Shown: positions 19,674 through 28,778 of the stretch, in pieces
Layout: each line of letters opens with the position of its first letter
Position numbering within the stretch: position 1 is the stretch's first letter
Assembly: GCA_006218045.1 (NCBI GenBank)
Contig: VBWB01000001.1
Span: 1-64,000, forward strand
Reading direction: 5' to 3'
DNA length: 64,000 nt
Source of the DNA: Stygiobacter sp.
GTDB lineage: Bacteria > Pseudomonadota > Alphaproteobacteria > Rhodospirillales > Magnetospirillaceae
Program-made: the position numbers and the translations under genes
Notes under the pieces: generated by a model
What the model was told of the DNA's origin: nothing
Databases searched by the model: none
What the model saw: the letters and a program-made list of their open reading frames with translations, nothing else

Positions 19674-21155
19674 ATGAAGATCAAGCGCCGGCAAGAACCG
19701 GTCGGCATCATCGATATCGGCTCCAATTCCATCCGTTTGTGCGTCTATGACGGAGCCGCCCGCGTACCGGTGCCCCTGTTCAACGAAAAGGCGGTGTGCG
19801 CCCTGGGCCAGGGCATGGGCAAAAGCGGGATGCTGAACCCCGAGGGCATGGAACAGGCCATGGCGGCGGTGGGGCGCTTCGTCGCCCTGTCGCGGGCCAT
19901 GGAGGTGGAACGTCTGGATATCCTGGCCACCGCCGCCGTGCGCGACGCGGCGGATGGTGCCGATTTCGTCGGCCAGTTGGAAAGCCGTTACCACGTCGAG
20001 GTCAAGGTGTTGTCCGGCGGCCAGGAAGCCAAGGCGGCGGCCATGGGCGTGCTGTGCGGCACCCCCGATGCCGATGGTATCGTCGCCGATCTGGGCGGCG
20101 GCTCGCTGGAACTGGTCACCGTGCAAAACGGCGATTTCGGCGACCACGTGACCATGCCGCTGGGGGTGTTGCGGCTGGCCGAGGCCGCCGGCGACGACCG
20201 CGCCCGGGCCGACGAGGTCATCACCAAATATTTGAAGAAGGTGCCGTTCCTGGATCAGGGCCAGGGCCGCGCGCTTTATGCGGTGGGTGGGGCCTGGCGC
20301 GCCATCGCGCGGATCTGCATCAGCCAGACCCATCATCCGCTGACCGTGCTGGACAATTTCGCCATCGACCCGAAAGAGGCGCTGCGCATCATCGATCTGA
20401 TCGCCGGGCAAAGCAAAAAGTCGCTGGAGAAAGTGCCGGGCGTGTCGAAAAAGCGGGTGGGCAATCTGCCGTTGGCGGCGCTGTTGCTGGATCGGGTGAT
20501 CCGCGCCACCAATCCGTCCAATCTGGTGTTTTCCATCTATGGCATGCGCGAGGGCCAGTTCTATCGCCGTCTGCCGGAAGGGCTGCGCCAGCAGGATCCC
20601 TTGCTGTCGGTGTGTCGGCAGATGGCGCAGATGAATTCGCGCTTTCCCGAGCATGGCGATGAATTGATGGCGTGGATGGCGCCCTTGTTTCCGGGTGAAA
20701 CCGCGCACGATGCCCGCTTGCGTCACGCCGCCTGCCTGGTGTCGGACATCTTCTGGAACGAACACCCCGATTATCGGGCCGAGCAGGCGTTTCACCGCCT
20801 GCTGCGGCTGCCGTTCATGGGGGTGCCGCACCGTGATCGCGCCGCCATCGCCTATACGGTCTATCAACGCTATCAGGGCGACGATGATACCGCCCATGCC
20901 CAGATGGCCATCCAATTGCTGGACGAGTCCGACCTTAAGCGCTGCCGGGTCACCGGCATCGCCTTGCGCTTGGCCCACACCCTGTCGGGCGGCGCCCCCA
21001 ATCTGTTGAAACGGACACGGCTGTTGTTCGACGGCGACGACGTCATCATCGAGGTGCCGGGCGGCAACCCGGCTTTCGCCATCGAGAACGACCGCACCTT
21101 CGACAAGCTGGCCAAGGCCTTGGGCTGCGTCAATCTGGTGTTCAGAAAAGTGTGA
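19674..21155 (+). CDS. ppx: Exopolyphosphatase / GppA family phosphatase
   Basis: A 493-residue actin/Hsp70-fold phosphatase. The N-terminal phosphate loop (GIIDIGSNSIRLCVYD) and the second one (VADLGGGSLELV, about residue 142) are present, as is the C-terminal HD-like helical domain (HAACLVSDIFWNEHPDY). It releases phosphate from polyphosphate ends and may also act on pppGpp. Longer than the short Ppx form of about 300 residues. Immediately downstream of ppk. It ends at 21155, directly against the last base of the convergent kinase gene with no spacer. Confidence 0.95.
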   Translation: MKIKRRQEPVGIIDIGSNSIRLCVYDGAARVPVPLFNEKAVCALGQGMGKSGMLNPEGMEQAMAAVGRFVALSRAMEVERLDILATAAVRDAADGADFVGQLESRYHVEVKVLSGGQEAKAAAMGVLCGTPDADGIVADLGGGSLELVTVQNGDFGDHVTMPLGVLRLAEAAGDDRARADEVITKYLKKVPFLDQGQGRALYAVGGAWRAIARICISQTHHPLTVLDNFAIDPKEALRIIDLIAGQSKKSLEKVPGVSKKRVGNLPLAALLLDRVIRATNPSNLVFSIYGMREGQFYRRLPEGLRQQDPLLSVCRQMAQMNSRFPEHGDELMAWMAPLFPGETAHDARLRHAACLVSDIFWNEHPDYRAEQAFHRLLRLPFMGVPHRDRAAIAYTVYQRYQGDDDTAHAQMAIQLLDESDLKRCRVTGIALRLAHTLSGGAPNLLKRTRLLFDGDDVIIEVPGGNPAFAIENDRTFDKLAKALGCVNLVFRKV

Positions 21156-22793
21156 TCACGCTGACGGTAAGGTGAAGCTGATGGTGCAGCCTTGCCCCGT
21201 GGACGGCTGCACCTGGATCAGGCCGCCATGCAGTTCGACGATACGCTTGCAGGCGGCCAGACCGATGCCGGTGCCTTCATATTGGCTGATTCCGTGCAGA
21301 CGCTGGAAGATGCCGAAGACCCGTTCGCGCTGGTCGGCGGGGATGCCGATGCCGTTATCGGCGATGGTGATGCGCCACAGCGCGCCCTGGGATTCGGCGT
21401 CGATGCGGATAGAGGGCGGGCGGTCGGCGGCGGCGAATTTCACCGCATTGCCGATCAGGTTCTGGAACAGGCGGGTGATTTCGCTGTGATTGCCGGCGAC
21501 CACCGGCAAGGCACCGGCGGCGATGACGGCGCCGCTTTTTTCCAGCACTAAAGCCAGATCGGCCTGGACCTGGGCCAGGATTTCATCGAGATCCACCGCC
21601 TGCGCCTTGGTGTCGCCGCGACCCAGGCGGGAATAATCCAGCAAATCCAGGATCAAGCGGTCCATGCGCTTGGCCCCGTCGCGGGCAAAGCCCAGAAAGG
21701 TCCGGGTTTCGTCGTCCAGCGATGCGGTCAGTCGCCGTTCCAGCAGGCTCAGATAGCTGCTGATCATGCGCAAGGGTTCGCGCAGATCATGGCTGGCCAC
21801 ATAGGCGAAGTGTTCCAGATCGCTGTTGGAAACCGCCAGGGCGCGGCTGTGTTCTTCCAATTGTTCGGTGCGCCGCAATACCTCGGCTTCCAGGTTTTCC
21901 TGCATGCGCCGTTGCTGGGCCTGCAACATACCCATGTACAAGACGGTGATCCCCACCCCCAGGATGGTCAGGTTGAGGGAGAACACCGTGTGCGCCGCCG
22001 CCCCTTGGCCCAGGGGGCCGATGCCCAGCGACGCCTGAGCCACCATGATGGTGGCGCAGATCAGATTGCCCAGGGCGGCCCCGGCCAGATGAAAGCGAAA
22101 GGCCAAAAGCGTCAGCCCGAACAGCGACAGGGGCGCCAGCAACGGGTCGATGGCCGATAAGGTCGCCTGGGCCGCCCCCAGAATCAGACCCGCCGTCACC
22201 AATGTGGTTGATTCCAGGGGGCGGATCCGGTCGCGGATGGCCAGGATCACGGGCAGGATCAGGAACAGGCCGCAGGTATCGGCGCTGATCAGCATGGCCA
22301 CCCGACTGACATAGCTGGTCGGATCCAGTTCGGCGGTGCCCAGGGCGAAATGGATCAGCGGCAGCATCCACACGGTGAGCAGCGGTGGCAGCACCGATAT
22401 GCGCAGCAGGCGTCCCAGGCAGGACAAATGACGCGGTCCCCGAAGCAATGGCAGATGGTGCTTGTCCTCGGCCCGACGCCATAGCCACCAGGCCAGCCAG
22501 GATTGACCACAATCGACCAGGGCGGAAAGGGCGGTGGCGCTGACCATGGCCACCAGCGGATGGCCCGGGTTCATGGACAGGAAATTGGCGACCAGGCTGG
22601 CGGCGAAAACCGCAGGAACCCCCAGGCGCGGCCCCAGCAAGGCGACCAGGGCGACGCCGATGCCGGCGGGCAGCCAGAATACGGTCAGGTTGCCGGGCGG
22701 CAGGCTGGCCAGACTGGCGGCGCCGACAGCCAACAGGACATAGAGCCCCATCAGGAGAAAGCCGGCCGCCGGAACGGAGGTGACAAGACGCAT
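21156..22793 (-). CDS. MASE1-domain sensor histidine kinase
   Basis: A 545-residue membrane kinase. The first 290 residues carry about eight hydrophobic segments in the MASE1 pattern (LPPGNLTVFWLPAGIGVALVAL near the start). A short coiled coil follows, then the HisKA dimerisation domain with the phosphorylated His near residue 335 (VASHDLREPLRMIS) and an HATPase domain with N box NLIGNAVKF, G1 DNGIGIP, F box and G2 GTGIGLA. The close HDLREPL and YEGTGIGLA wording is that of the phytochrome-like kinase group. No receiver domain is attached and no response regulator is adjacent. Its signal is unknown. Confidence 0.92.
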   Translation of the reverse strand: MRLVTSVPAAGFLLMGLYVLLAVGAASLASLPPGNLTVFWLPAGIGVALVALLGPRLGVPAVFAASLVANFLSMNPGHPLVAMVSATALSALVDCGQSWLAWWLWRRAEDKHHLPLLRGPRHLSCLGRLLRISVLPPLLTVWMLPLIHFALGTAELDPTSYVSRVAMLISADTCGLFLILPVILAIRDRIRPLESTTLVTAGLILGAAQATLSAIDPLLAPLSLFGLTLLAFRFHLAGAALGNLICATIMVAQASLGIGPLGQGAAAHTVFSLNLTILGVGITVLYMGMLQAQQRRMQENLEAEVLRRTEQLEEHSRALAVSNSDLEHFAYVASHDLREPLRMISSYLSLLERRLTASLDDETRTFLGFARDGAKRMDRLILDLLDYSRLGRGDTKAQAVDLDEILAQVQADLALVLEKSGAVIAAGALPVVAGNHSEITRLFQNLIGNAVKFAAADRPPSIRIDAESQGALWRITIADNGIGIPADQRERVFGIFQRLHGISQYEGTGIGLAACKRIVELHGGLIQVQPSTGQGCTISFTLPSA

Positions 22794-22822
22794 GGGGTGT
22801 TTCCCCTTGTGCTTGGGATGCC

Positions 22823-24022
22823 TTAGTCCACTTCTACCAAGGCTGGGGCGCAGATGGGTTCCACCGGCTCCGTGGGCACCAGCCGCAGCTTACGCCCGTC
22901 GGTGCAAAAGCCCAGGGCCAGACGACCATGCTTCAGCGCCAGGGCATCGTCGCCGAACAAATCGCGGCGCCAGCCGTGCAGGGCGGGAACGTCGGCATGG
23001 TCGTCGGCGGCGATGGCCTCGATATCGGCGGAATTGGCCACCAGCTTGCTGGCGACGCCGTGGGCGTCGCATTTCATCTTCAGCAGAACCTTCAGCAGGT
23101 CGACCACCGGCCCCAGGCCACGCGGCAGTTCCACCCGTTCCGGCGGCTTGGGGATCTGGTCGTCCGGCAGGGCCAGACCGCGCTTGACCGCATCGAGAAG
23201 GGCAGTGCCCATGCGGCCTTCGACCATGCCCTTGCCCATGCCGCGGGTCCGGGCCAACTCGTCCACGTTGGCCGGGTGATGGGCGGCGATTTCCATCAGC
23301 GTTTCGTCGCGCAGCATGCGCTGGCGCGGGATGTCGCGTTCCTGCGCCTCGCGCTCGCGCCAAGCGGCCAGTTCCTTCAATACCGCCAGGAATTTCGGGC
23401 TGCTGGAACGGGGCTTCAGCCGCTTCCAGGCGTTTTCCGGGTCGGTGCGATAGGTGTCGGGGCTGGCCAGTTCGGCCATTTCGTCCACCAGCCAGTCAAG
23501 GCGGCCGTTGCGTTCCAGCTTGCGCACCAGCTTTTCATAGGCCACCCGCAGATGGGTGACGTCGGCCAGGGCATACTGCACCTGCTTTTCCGTCAGCGGG
23601 CGCAGCGACCAATCGGTGAAGCGCATGGATTTGTCGATGCGGGCCTTGGCCAATTGACTGGCCAGGGTCTCGTAGCCGACCGAATCGCCAAAGCCGCAGA
23701 CCATGGCGGCGACCTGGGTGTCGAACAACGGCGCCGGCACCGCGCCCGACAGATGCAGGAAGATTTCCACATCCTGGCGGGCGGCGTGGAACACCTTCAG
23801 CACACCCGGATTGGCCATCAGCGCGAAAAGCGGCGTCAGGTCCATGCCGGGCGCCAGCGGGTCGACGGCGCGGGCCTCGTCCGGGCCGGCCAACTGAACC
23901 AGACACAATTGCGGGTAATAGGTCTTTTCCCGCATGAATTCAGTGTCGACGGTGATGTAGGGGGCCGAGGAAAGACGCTGGCAAAAAGCGGCGAGTTCGG
24001 CGGTATCGGCGATCATGGGCAT
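22823..24022 (-). CDS. rnd: Ribonuclease D
   Basis: A 399-residue 3'-5' exoribonuclease for tRNA and stable-RNA trimming. The DEDD exonuclease residues are visible in VDTEFMREKTYYP (D, E), FHAARQDVEIF (D) and YALADVTHL (D, with the Y-type fifth residue). An HRDC domain follows at about 205-285. The ATG at 24022 (MPMIADTAEL) is chosen by family length; the reading frame extends to 24130 but that part is not conserved-looking. 29 nt separate its end from the kinase start, so they may be one transcript. Confidence 0.95.
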   Translation of the reverse strand: MPMIADTAELAAFCQRLSSAPYITVDTEFMREKTYYPQLCLVQLAGPDEARAVDPLAPGMDLTPLFALMANPGVLKVFHAARQDVEIFLHLSGAVPAPLFDTQVAAMVCGFGDSVGYETLASQLAKARIDKSMRFTDWSLRPLTEKQVQYALADVTHLRVAYEKLVRKLERNGRLDWLVDEMAELASPDTYRTDPENAWKRLKPRSSSPKFLAVLKELAAWREREAQERDIPRQRMLRDETLMEIAAHHPANVDELARTRGMGKGMVEGRMGTALLDAVKRGLALPDDQIPKPPERVELPRGLGPVVDLLKVLLKMKCDAHGVASKLVANSADIEAIAADDHADVPALHGWRRDLFGDDALALKHGRLALGFCTDGRKLRLVPTEPVEPICAPALVEVD

Positions 24023-24206
24023 GGGGGGAAGTGATACACCCATTGGCCTTTGTCGGCAAGGGCGGGCATCTCGTCGGCCTCGCCCCACAGGCGATTTACA
24101 CCACGATAGATTATCCATGGATAAGCACAATCAAAAGTATTATGTAGCTGGAAAGGTGTAGTAAAAATAGGTAATGATTTCAAATCATGATGTGGTGGAG
24201 GTTGTC

Positions 24207-25160
24207 ATGGTTAAGAGTATCTCCCGTGCGGTTGCGTCCGTCGCAATGCTGACGCTGGCACTTCCCGCTTGCGGCCGCCTGGCCGACAATTACGAAATCA
24301 ATCCGGTCATGGTGGTGAGTGACAAGGCGGGCAATGCCGCATCAGGAATGGTGGTGCAGGCCGATGGCAAGACGGTTTTCCGTCCTTTCGAGATCGCCAC
24401 CGGCACCTTGCCGGATAATCAGTGCGGCTATACCAAGGCGACCACGGACGAAAATTGCCGCAACCGTCTGATGGACCATCTGATCATGTTGTCCGACCAG
24501 CGTTGCGCCGGCCATAAGGCCGCCATCGAGGCCAATGCCGCCGGGACCAATTTCGGCTTTTCGGCGGTCACCACCTTGCTTGGCGGCGCCGGCGCCATCG
24601 TCACCGGGGCCGATGCCGCCCGCGCTCTGGCCGGTGCGGCCGGAGCCACCAGCGGTGTCCACGCCAACTGGAACGAAAGCATCTATCAGAAGAACGTGGC
24701 CACCGCCATCGTCGCCAAGATCGATGCCAACCGCAAAGGCATCCTGCGGGACATGATAACGGTGCGCAACGACAAGAGCGTCGTCTATACGGTCGACGCC
24801 ATGTTGGCCGATATTTACCGCTATCATGATTCGTGCTCGTTCTATTCCGGCCTGATGAGTCTGTCGCGCAACGATGCGCCACCCTTGACCTCGGAGGCGC
24901 TGCGGGGCCGTATCGCCTCGATCCGGGCCGAGATGGCCGCCAATGTGGCCGCCATCAAGGTCACGCCCGATCAGAAGGCGGCGCTGTCGGCGGCCAACGA
25001 GGCTTTGGCCAAGGCCTTGGCGCATCTGTCCATTCAGTTGGGGGTGGTGCATTCGGGCGAGATTGCGCAGCCCTCCGCGGCGGCGGGGAAAGGCGGGGAC
25101 GGAACCACCGCCAAGCCTGGAGCCACCGATGCCCCCGCTGCCGCTGGCGATAAGAAATAA
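24207..25160 (+). CDS. Putative lipoprotein of unknown function
   Basis: A 317-residue exported protein that I do not recognise. The signal peptide ends in a lipobox-like LPAC (Cys near residue 22). A glycine/alanine-rich segment (about 115-145: TTLLGGAGAIVTGADAARAL) is followed by a helical region with several scattered Cys residues. The C-terminal 50 residues are low-complexity and rich in A, G, K and P. The ATG at 24207 has GGAGG 5 nt upstream and gives a proper signal peptide, unlike the longer frame from 24174. It is a single gene between rnd (divergent) and aspS (same direction, 79 nt downstream). Confidence 0.75.
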   Translation: MVKSISRAVASVAMLTLALPACGRLADNYEINPVMVVSDKAGNAASGMVVQADGKTVFRPFEIATGTLPDNQCGYTKATTDENCRNRLMDHLIMLSDQRCAGHKAAIEANAAGTNFGFSAVTTLLGGAGAIVTGADAARALAGAAGATSGVHANWNESIYQKNVATAIVAKIDANRKGILRDMITVRNDKSVVYTVDAMLADIYRYHDSCSFYSGLMSLSRNDAPPLTSEALRGRIASIRAEMAANVAAIKVTPDQKAALSAANEALAKALAHLSIQLGVVHSGEIAQPSAAAGKGGDGTTAKPGATDAPAAAGDKK

Positions 25161-25239
25161 CGCCTTTCCATCTTGACAATCCCCCGGTGGCGTGTGTCTT
25201 TTCCCGTTTCTCGCGCACCCACCGGGGATCGTTTTGACC

Positions 25240-27027
25240 ATGCATCAGTATCGCACGCACACCTGCGGCCAGCTTCGCGCCAGCGACGCCGGCACCATTG
25301 CCCGCCTGTCCGGCTGGGTTCACCGCAAGCGTGACCATGGCAACCTTCTGTTCGTCGATTTGCGCGATCATTACGGTTTGACCCAGTGTGTCCTGGATAT
25401 TTCCAGCGCGGTTTTCGCCACCTTGGAAAAGGCTAGGCCGGAAAGCGTCATCACCGTCACCGGCAAGGTGGTCAAGCGTACCGACGACACCATCAATCCG
25501 CGCTTGCCCACCGGCGAGATCGAATTGCAGGTGGCCGAGATCGAGATCCAGTCCATCGCCGACGTTCTGCCCATCCAGGTGGCCGGCGACCAGGAATACC
25601 CCGAGGACATGCGCCTCAAGTACCGCTTCCTCGATCTGCGCCGCGAGGACGTGCACGCCAACATGATGCTGCGCTCGCGCGTCATCGCCTATTTGCGCAA
25701 CGCCATGATCAATCAGGGCTTCACCGAGTTCCAGACCCCGATCCTGACGGCCAGCAGCCCGGAAGGGGCGCGCGATTATCTGGTCCCCGCCCGTCTGCAT
25801 CCCGGCAAGTTCTATGCCCTGCCGCAGGCGCCGCAACAGTTCAAGCAATTGCTGATGGTCGCCGGCTTCGACAAGTATTTCCAGATCGCGCCGTGCTTCC
25901 GCGACGAAGCCGGTCGCGCTGATCGCAGCCCGGGCGAGTTCTACCAGCTCGATTTCGAGATGAGCTACGTGACCCAGGACGACGTCTTCGCTGCCATCGA
26001 GCCGGTGTTGGAGGGCGTGTTCACGGAATTCGGCAAGGGCCGCAAGGTCACCCCGGCGCCGTTCCCGCGTATTCCTTATGCCGAATCCATGCTGAAATAC
26101 GGCTCGGACAAGCCCGATTTGCGCAACCCGATCACGATCGCCGACGTCACCGAGCCGTTCCGCGGTTCCGGTTTCGGCCTGTTCGCCAAGCTGGTGGACA
26201 AGGGCGCCGTGGTCCGCGCCATTCCCGCCCCCGGTGCCGCCAACCAGCCGCGTTCGTGGTTCGATAAGCTCAACGAATGGGCACGGGAGAACGGTGCCGG
26301 CGGTCTGGGCTATATCCAGTTCGCCGCCGATGGTGCCAAAGGCCCCATCGCCAAGAACCTGGAACCGGAGCGCATCAGCGCCATCAAGGAAGCCGCCGGC
26401 TTGAACGACGGCGACGCCGTGTTCTTCGCCTGCGACAAGGAATTGCCGGCGGCCAAGTTCGCGGGTTTGGTCCGCACCAAGATCGGTACCGATCTGGACC
26501 TGTTGGAAAAAGACGTGTTCAAGTTCTGCTGGACCGTGGATTTCCCCATGTACGAGATGAACGAGGAAACCGGCCAGATCGATTTCAGCCATAACCCGTT
26601 CTCCATGCCCCAAGGCGGCATGGAAGCGCTGGAAAACCAGGATCCGCTGACCATCAACGCCTATCAGTACGACATCGTCTGTAACGGCGTCGAATTGTCG
26701 TCGGGGGCCATCCGCAACCACCGCGCCGACATCATGATCAAGGCCTTCGGCATCGCCGGCTATGGCCCGGAAGTGGTCGAGGAGAAGTTCGGCGGCATGT
26801 TGAACGCCTTCCGTTATGGCGCGCCGCCGCACGGTGGCTCGGCCCCGGGCGTCGACCGCATCGTCATGCTGCTGGCCGACCAGCCCAACATCCGCGAAGT
26901 GATCCTGTTCCCCATGAACCAGCAGGCGCAGGACCTGCTGATGGGGGCGCCGGCCGAGGTCGATGCCTTGCGCTGGAAGGAATTGCACATCAAGCCGGAC
27001 CTGCCCAAGCCGAAAAAGGAAGGCTGA
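25240..27027 (+). CDS. aspS: Aspartyl-tRNA synthetase
   Basis: A 595-residue class II synthetase of the bacterial type. It has an N-terminal OB-fold anticodon domain (about 1-100: [20 protein letters not shown]), motif 1 ([20 protein letters not shown]), motif 2 ([21 protein letters not shown]), the inserted GAD domain, and motif 3 ([15 protein letters not shown]). It charges tRNA-Asp. The ATG at 25240 matches the family start (MHxYRTHxCGxLR). A terminator follows. Confidence 0.98.
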   Translation: MHQYRTHTCGQLRASDAGTIARLSGWVHRKRDHGNLLFVDLRDHYGLTQCVLDISSAVFATLEKARPESVITVTGKVVKRTDDTINPRLPTGEIELQVAEIEIQSIADVLPIQVAGDQEYPEDMRLKYRFLDLRREDVHANMMLRSRVIAYLRNAMINQGFTEFQTPILTASSPEGARDYLVPARLHPGKFYALPQAPQQFKQLLMVAGFDKYFQIAPCFRDEAGRADRSPGEFYQLDFEMSYVTQDDVFAAIEPVLEGVFTEFGKGRKVTPAPFPRIPYAESMLKYGSDKPDLRNPITIADVTEPFRGSGFGLFAKLVDKGAVVRAIPAPGAANQPRSWFDKLNEWARENGAGGLGYIQFAADGAKGPIAKNLEPERISAIKEAAGLNDGDAVFFACDKELPAAKFAGLVRTKIGTDLDLLEKDVFKFCWTVDFPMYEMNEETGQIDFSHNPFSMPQGGMEALENQDPLTINAYQYDIVCNGVELSSGAIRNHRADIMIKAFGIAGYGPEVVEEKFGGMLNAFRYGAPPHGGSAPGVDRIVMLLADQPNIREVILFPMNQQAQDLLMGAPAEVDALRWKELHIKPDLPKPKKEG

Positions 27028-27072
27028 TCCACCAGCTTTTCCCGCAACGGGGGGATGCAAACTCAACGAAAG

Positions 27073-27100
27073 GCCGGACGAGAGATCGTTCGGCTTTTTT
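27073..27100 (+). terminator. Rho-independent terminator of aspS
   Basis: GCCGGACGA (27073-27081) pairs with TCGTTCGGC (27086-27094) over a GAGA loop, followed by six T residues. Confidence 0.93.
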
Positions 27101-27243
27101 CGTCTTTGTTTTAACTTTGGATATCGGCATCATCGCCGAGATTTCTTCGGCACATTTGTCGGAATTGACAGCCAAGCTGTATCGGCATCCCTTTGCCGTC
27201 ACTATGGCATCGAGCCTTAAATACGACACATCCTCCGCCCATG

Positions 27244-27332
27244 CCGTCATACCCGCGAAAGCGGGTATCCAGGCGTCGCGGAAATGACTTTGGTGCACCT
27301 TTTCTGGGCTCCCGCCTTCGCGGGAGTGACGG
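27244..27332. repeat. Double-hairpin palindromic intergenic element, copy 1
   Basis: Two hairpins, ATACCCGC-gaaa-GCGGGTAT (27249-27268) and CTCCCGC-cttc-GCGGGAG (27309-27326), face each other. CCAG/CTGG lie inside and CGTCAT/TGACG outside, so the whole 89 nt is one imperfect palindrome. A relative lies at 44431-44494. This is the design of REP/BIME-like or MITE-like dispersed elements. Confidence 0.85.
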
Positions 27333-27560
27333 GTGTTGCGGTGGAAGTGCTTCCGATTAAAAGCTCGCAGAGCTAATACGCTGTCTGATGCCAATGCCAA
27401 CATTATGGCCATGCATCGGTCGATGAAGGATGTGGCGCTGTCGAAGACTCCCAAGGAATTGACCAATGCGCTGTCCGACGTGGATGCGCGGGAAAAGCGG
27501 GTCTACGACAAGTTCAATCTGGTGCGCGAACGTTTCCCGGGCCTCGCAGCAATTGGCTGA
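27333..27560 (+). pseudogene. Fragment of a chemoreceptor ligand domain
   Basis: A 75-codon open stretch. Residues about 14-70 (NTLSDANANIMAMHRSMKDV, then LSDVDAREKRVYDKFNLVRE) are helical and read like part of a four-helix-bundle ligand domain of a methyl-accepting chemotaxis protein. There is no membrane segment, HAMP or signalling part, and the frame ends inside the 3' end of the convergent DoxX gene. I take it as a leftover of a deleted receptor gene, next to a dispersed repeat that may mark the breakpoint. It could also be a small expressed helical protein. Confidence 0.5.
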
Positions 27561-27993
27561 TGACGTGGTCGAGCGATAGCTTGCCCGGTCCTTTGGTGAT
27601 CAAAACCAGCAGGATACTTGCCCACATCAGGTGTTCCATCCAGTTACCGGGATAGACGAAGATCTGGATGGTCGCGGTCATGCCGAGCAGGCCAAGGGCG
27701 CTCAGGCGCGTCGCCAGACCGAACACCAGCAGGACGGGGAAGGCGAGTTCGCCGGCGGTGGCCAGCGCGGCGGCGAAGTCGGCGGGCAGCAGCGGAACCC
27801 GGTATTCTTCCCGGAACAGATAAAGGGTGCTTTGCCAGTCGGCGATCTTCACTTGCCCCGACGTCCAGAACACTCCGGCGATTCCTAGCCGCAGAAGTAA
27901 TTGCAGCAAGGTCGGGGGTGTGGCCTCAAGGGTGGCGAAAACACCTCTGACCATGTTGGTGAGCCGGAGGCATGCAGAGGCGCAAAGGCTCAT
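27514..27993 (-). CDS. DoxX family membrane protein of the bufferin-type operon
   Basis: A 159-residue inner-membrane protein with four hydrophobic segments and typical DoxX wording (LLRLGIAGVFWTSGQVKI; FAAALATAGELAFPVLLVFGL). DoxX proteins are quinol-linked or redox-associated and are usual last members of DUF2282/DUF692/DUF2063 operons. The start at 27993 overlaps the upstream stop as ATGA, so translation is coupled. An internal start at 27954 is possible. Its 3' end overlaps the chemoreceptor fragment on the other strand. Confidence 0.88.
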   Translation of the reverse strand: MSLCASACLRLTNMVRGVFATLEATPPTLLQLLLRLGIAGVFWTSGQVKIADWQSTLYLFREEYRVPLLPADFAAALATAGELAFPVLLVFGLATRLSALGLLGMTATIQIFVYPGNWMEHLMWASILLVLITKGPGKLSLDHVISQLLRGPGNVRAPD

Positions 27994-28778
27994 GGGACGG
28001 TTACTCCTGTCGAGAGAGCAGGGATTTCAGCGAAGACGGGCGCCGCCAGCAATCGGGCAAAGCTGGTACCGACGTCGAAAGTCGAGTCGAAGGTTGCAGC
28101 CTCGAAGGCGGCGGTGCCAAGCGGCAGGCCGCCATCCAGGGCGGTCAGGAAATGGTATTCGCCGGGGGCCAATTCGGTCATCGCCGCCTCATCGCCAAGA
28201 CGCAGGATCAGCAGGTCCACCTCACCATCCTTCAGGTCGACCGCGCCGATCTCCGTTCCGTCGCCTTGGTTGGCCCGCCAGATGGCGTCGATGGGAAATG
28301 GCGACGTCAGGTATCGTGCGGATGGCACAAGGCGCAGCGTCAGGGCCGAGAGCGTGTCCTCCGGCAGGCCGACCAAATGATGTGGGGACAGGGCCGGTTC
28401 ATCCGGGGCGGTGACGACTGCGTTCAACGCCCATTCCAACCGGGCGATATCGCCCAGATAGGGTAAAGGCGCGCATTCAGGCATGCCTTCCAGGAAGTCG
28501 GGGAACGCAACACCATACTCGAACAGGCAAGGGCGCTGCGGCGGGCAGGCAAGGATGAAGCGTCGGGCGGCGAAATCGAAGAAGTCGTCCCCGACCAGAC
28601 GTCCCACCACCGGAAAGGTCGTGCGCAGGGCCTCTCCCAGCGTGATCAGGGTGTTGTTGCGGTAGATGTCCAGACGCTCGATCCGGTCCACCAGGTCGCC
28701 GAGGAGGCCATAACGACCGGGGACCGGGCTCCGAACCGTTTCGCCGAACATGGCTTGGACTTCAGGCAACGCGGGCAT
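27990..28778 (-). CDS. bufC: DUF2063 (putative DNA-binding-like) partner protein of the MNIO enzyme, BufC type
   Basis: A 262-residue soluble protein. The N-terminal DUF2063 region is recognisable (RLDIYRNNTLITLGEALRTTFPVVGRLVGDDFFDFAARRF). In RiPP systems with MNIO enzymes this partner binds the precursor peptide and presents it to the enzyme; the old Pfam name as DNA-binding is historical. The ATG at 28778 (MPALPEVQAMF) is chosen by family start and overlaps the end of the DUF692 gene by 17 nt. Symbol by operon position and family. Confidence 0.85.
   Translation of the reverse strand: MPALPEVQAMFGETVRSPVPGRYGLLGDLVDRIERLDIYRNNTLITLGEALRTTFPVVGRLVGDDFFDFAARRFILACPPQRPCLFEYGVAFPDFLEGMPECAPLPYLGDIARLEWALNAVVTAPDEPALSPHHLVGLPEDTLSALTLRLVPSARYLTSPFPIDAIWRANQGDGTEIGAVDLKDGEVDLLILRLGDEAAMTELAPGEYHFLTALDGGLPLGTAAFEAATFDSTFDVGTSFARLLAAPVFAEIPALSTGVTVP

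Noticed and set aside
17391-20978. A 1195-codon minus-strand ORF opposite ppk and ppx
   Set aside because: Shadow of two certain genes; composition typical of antisense reading of GC-rich codons.
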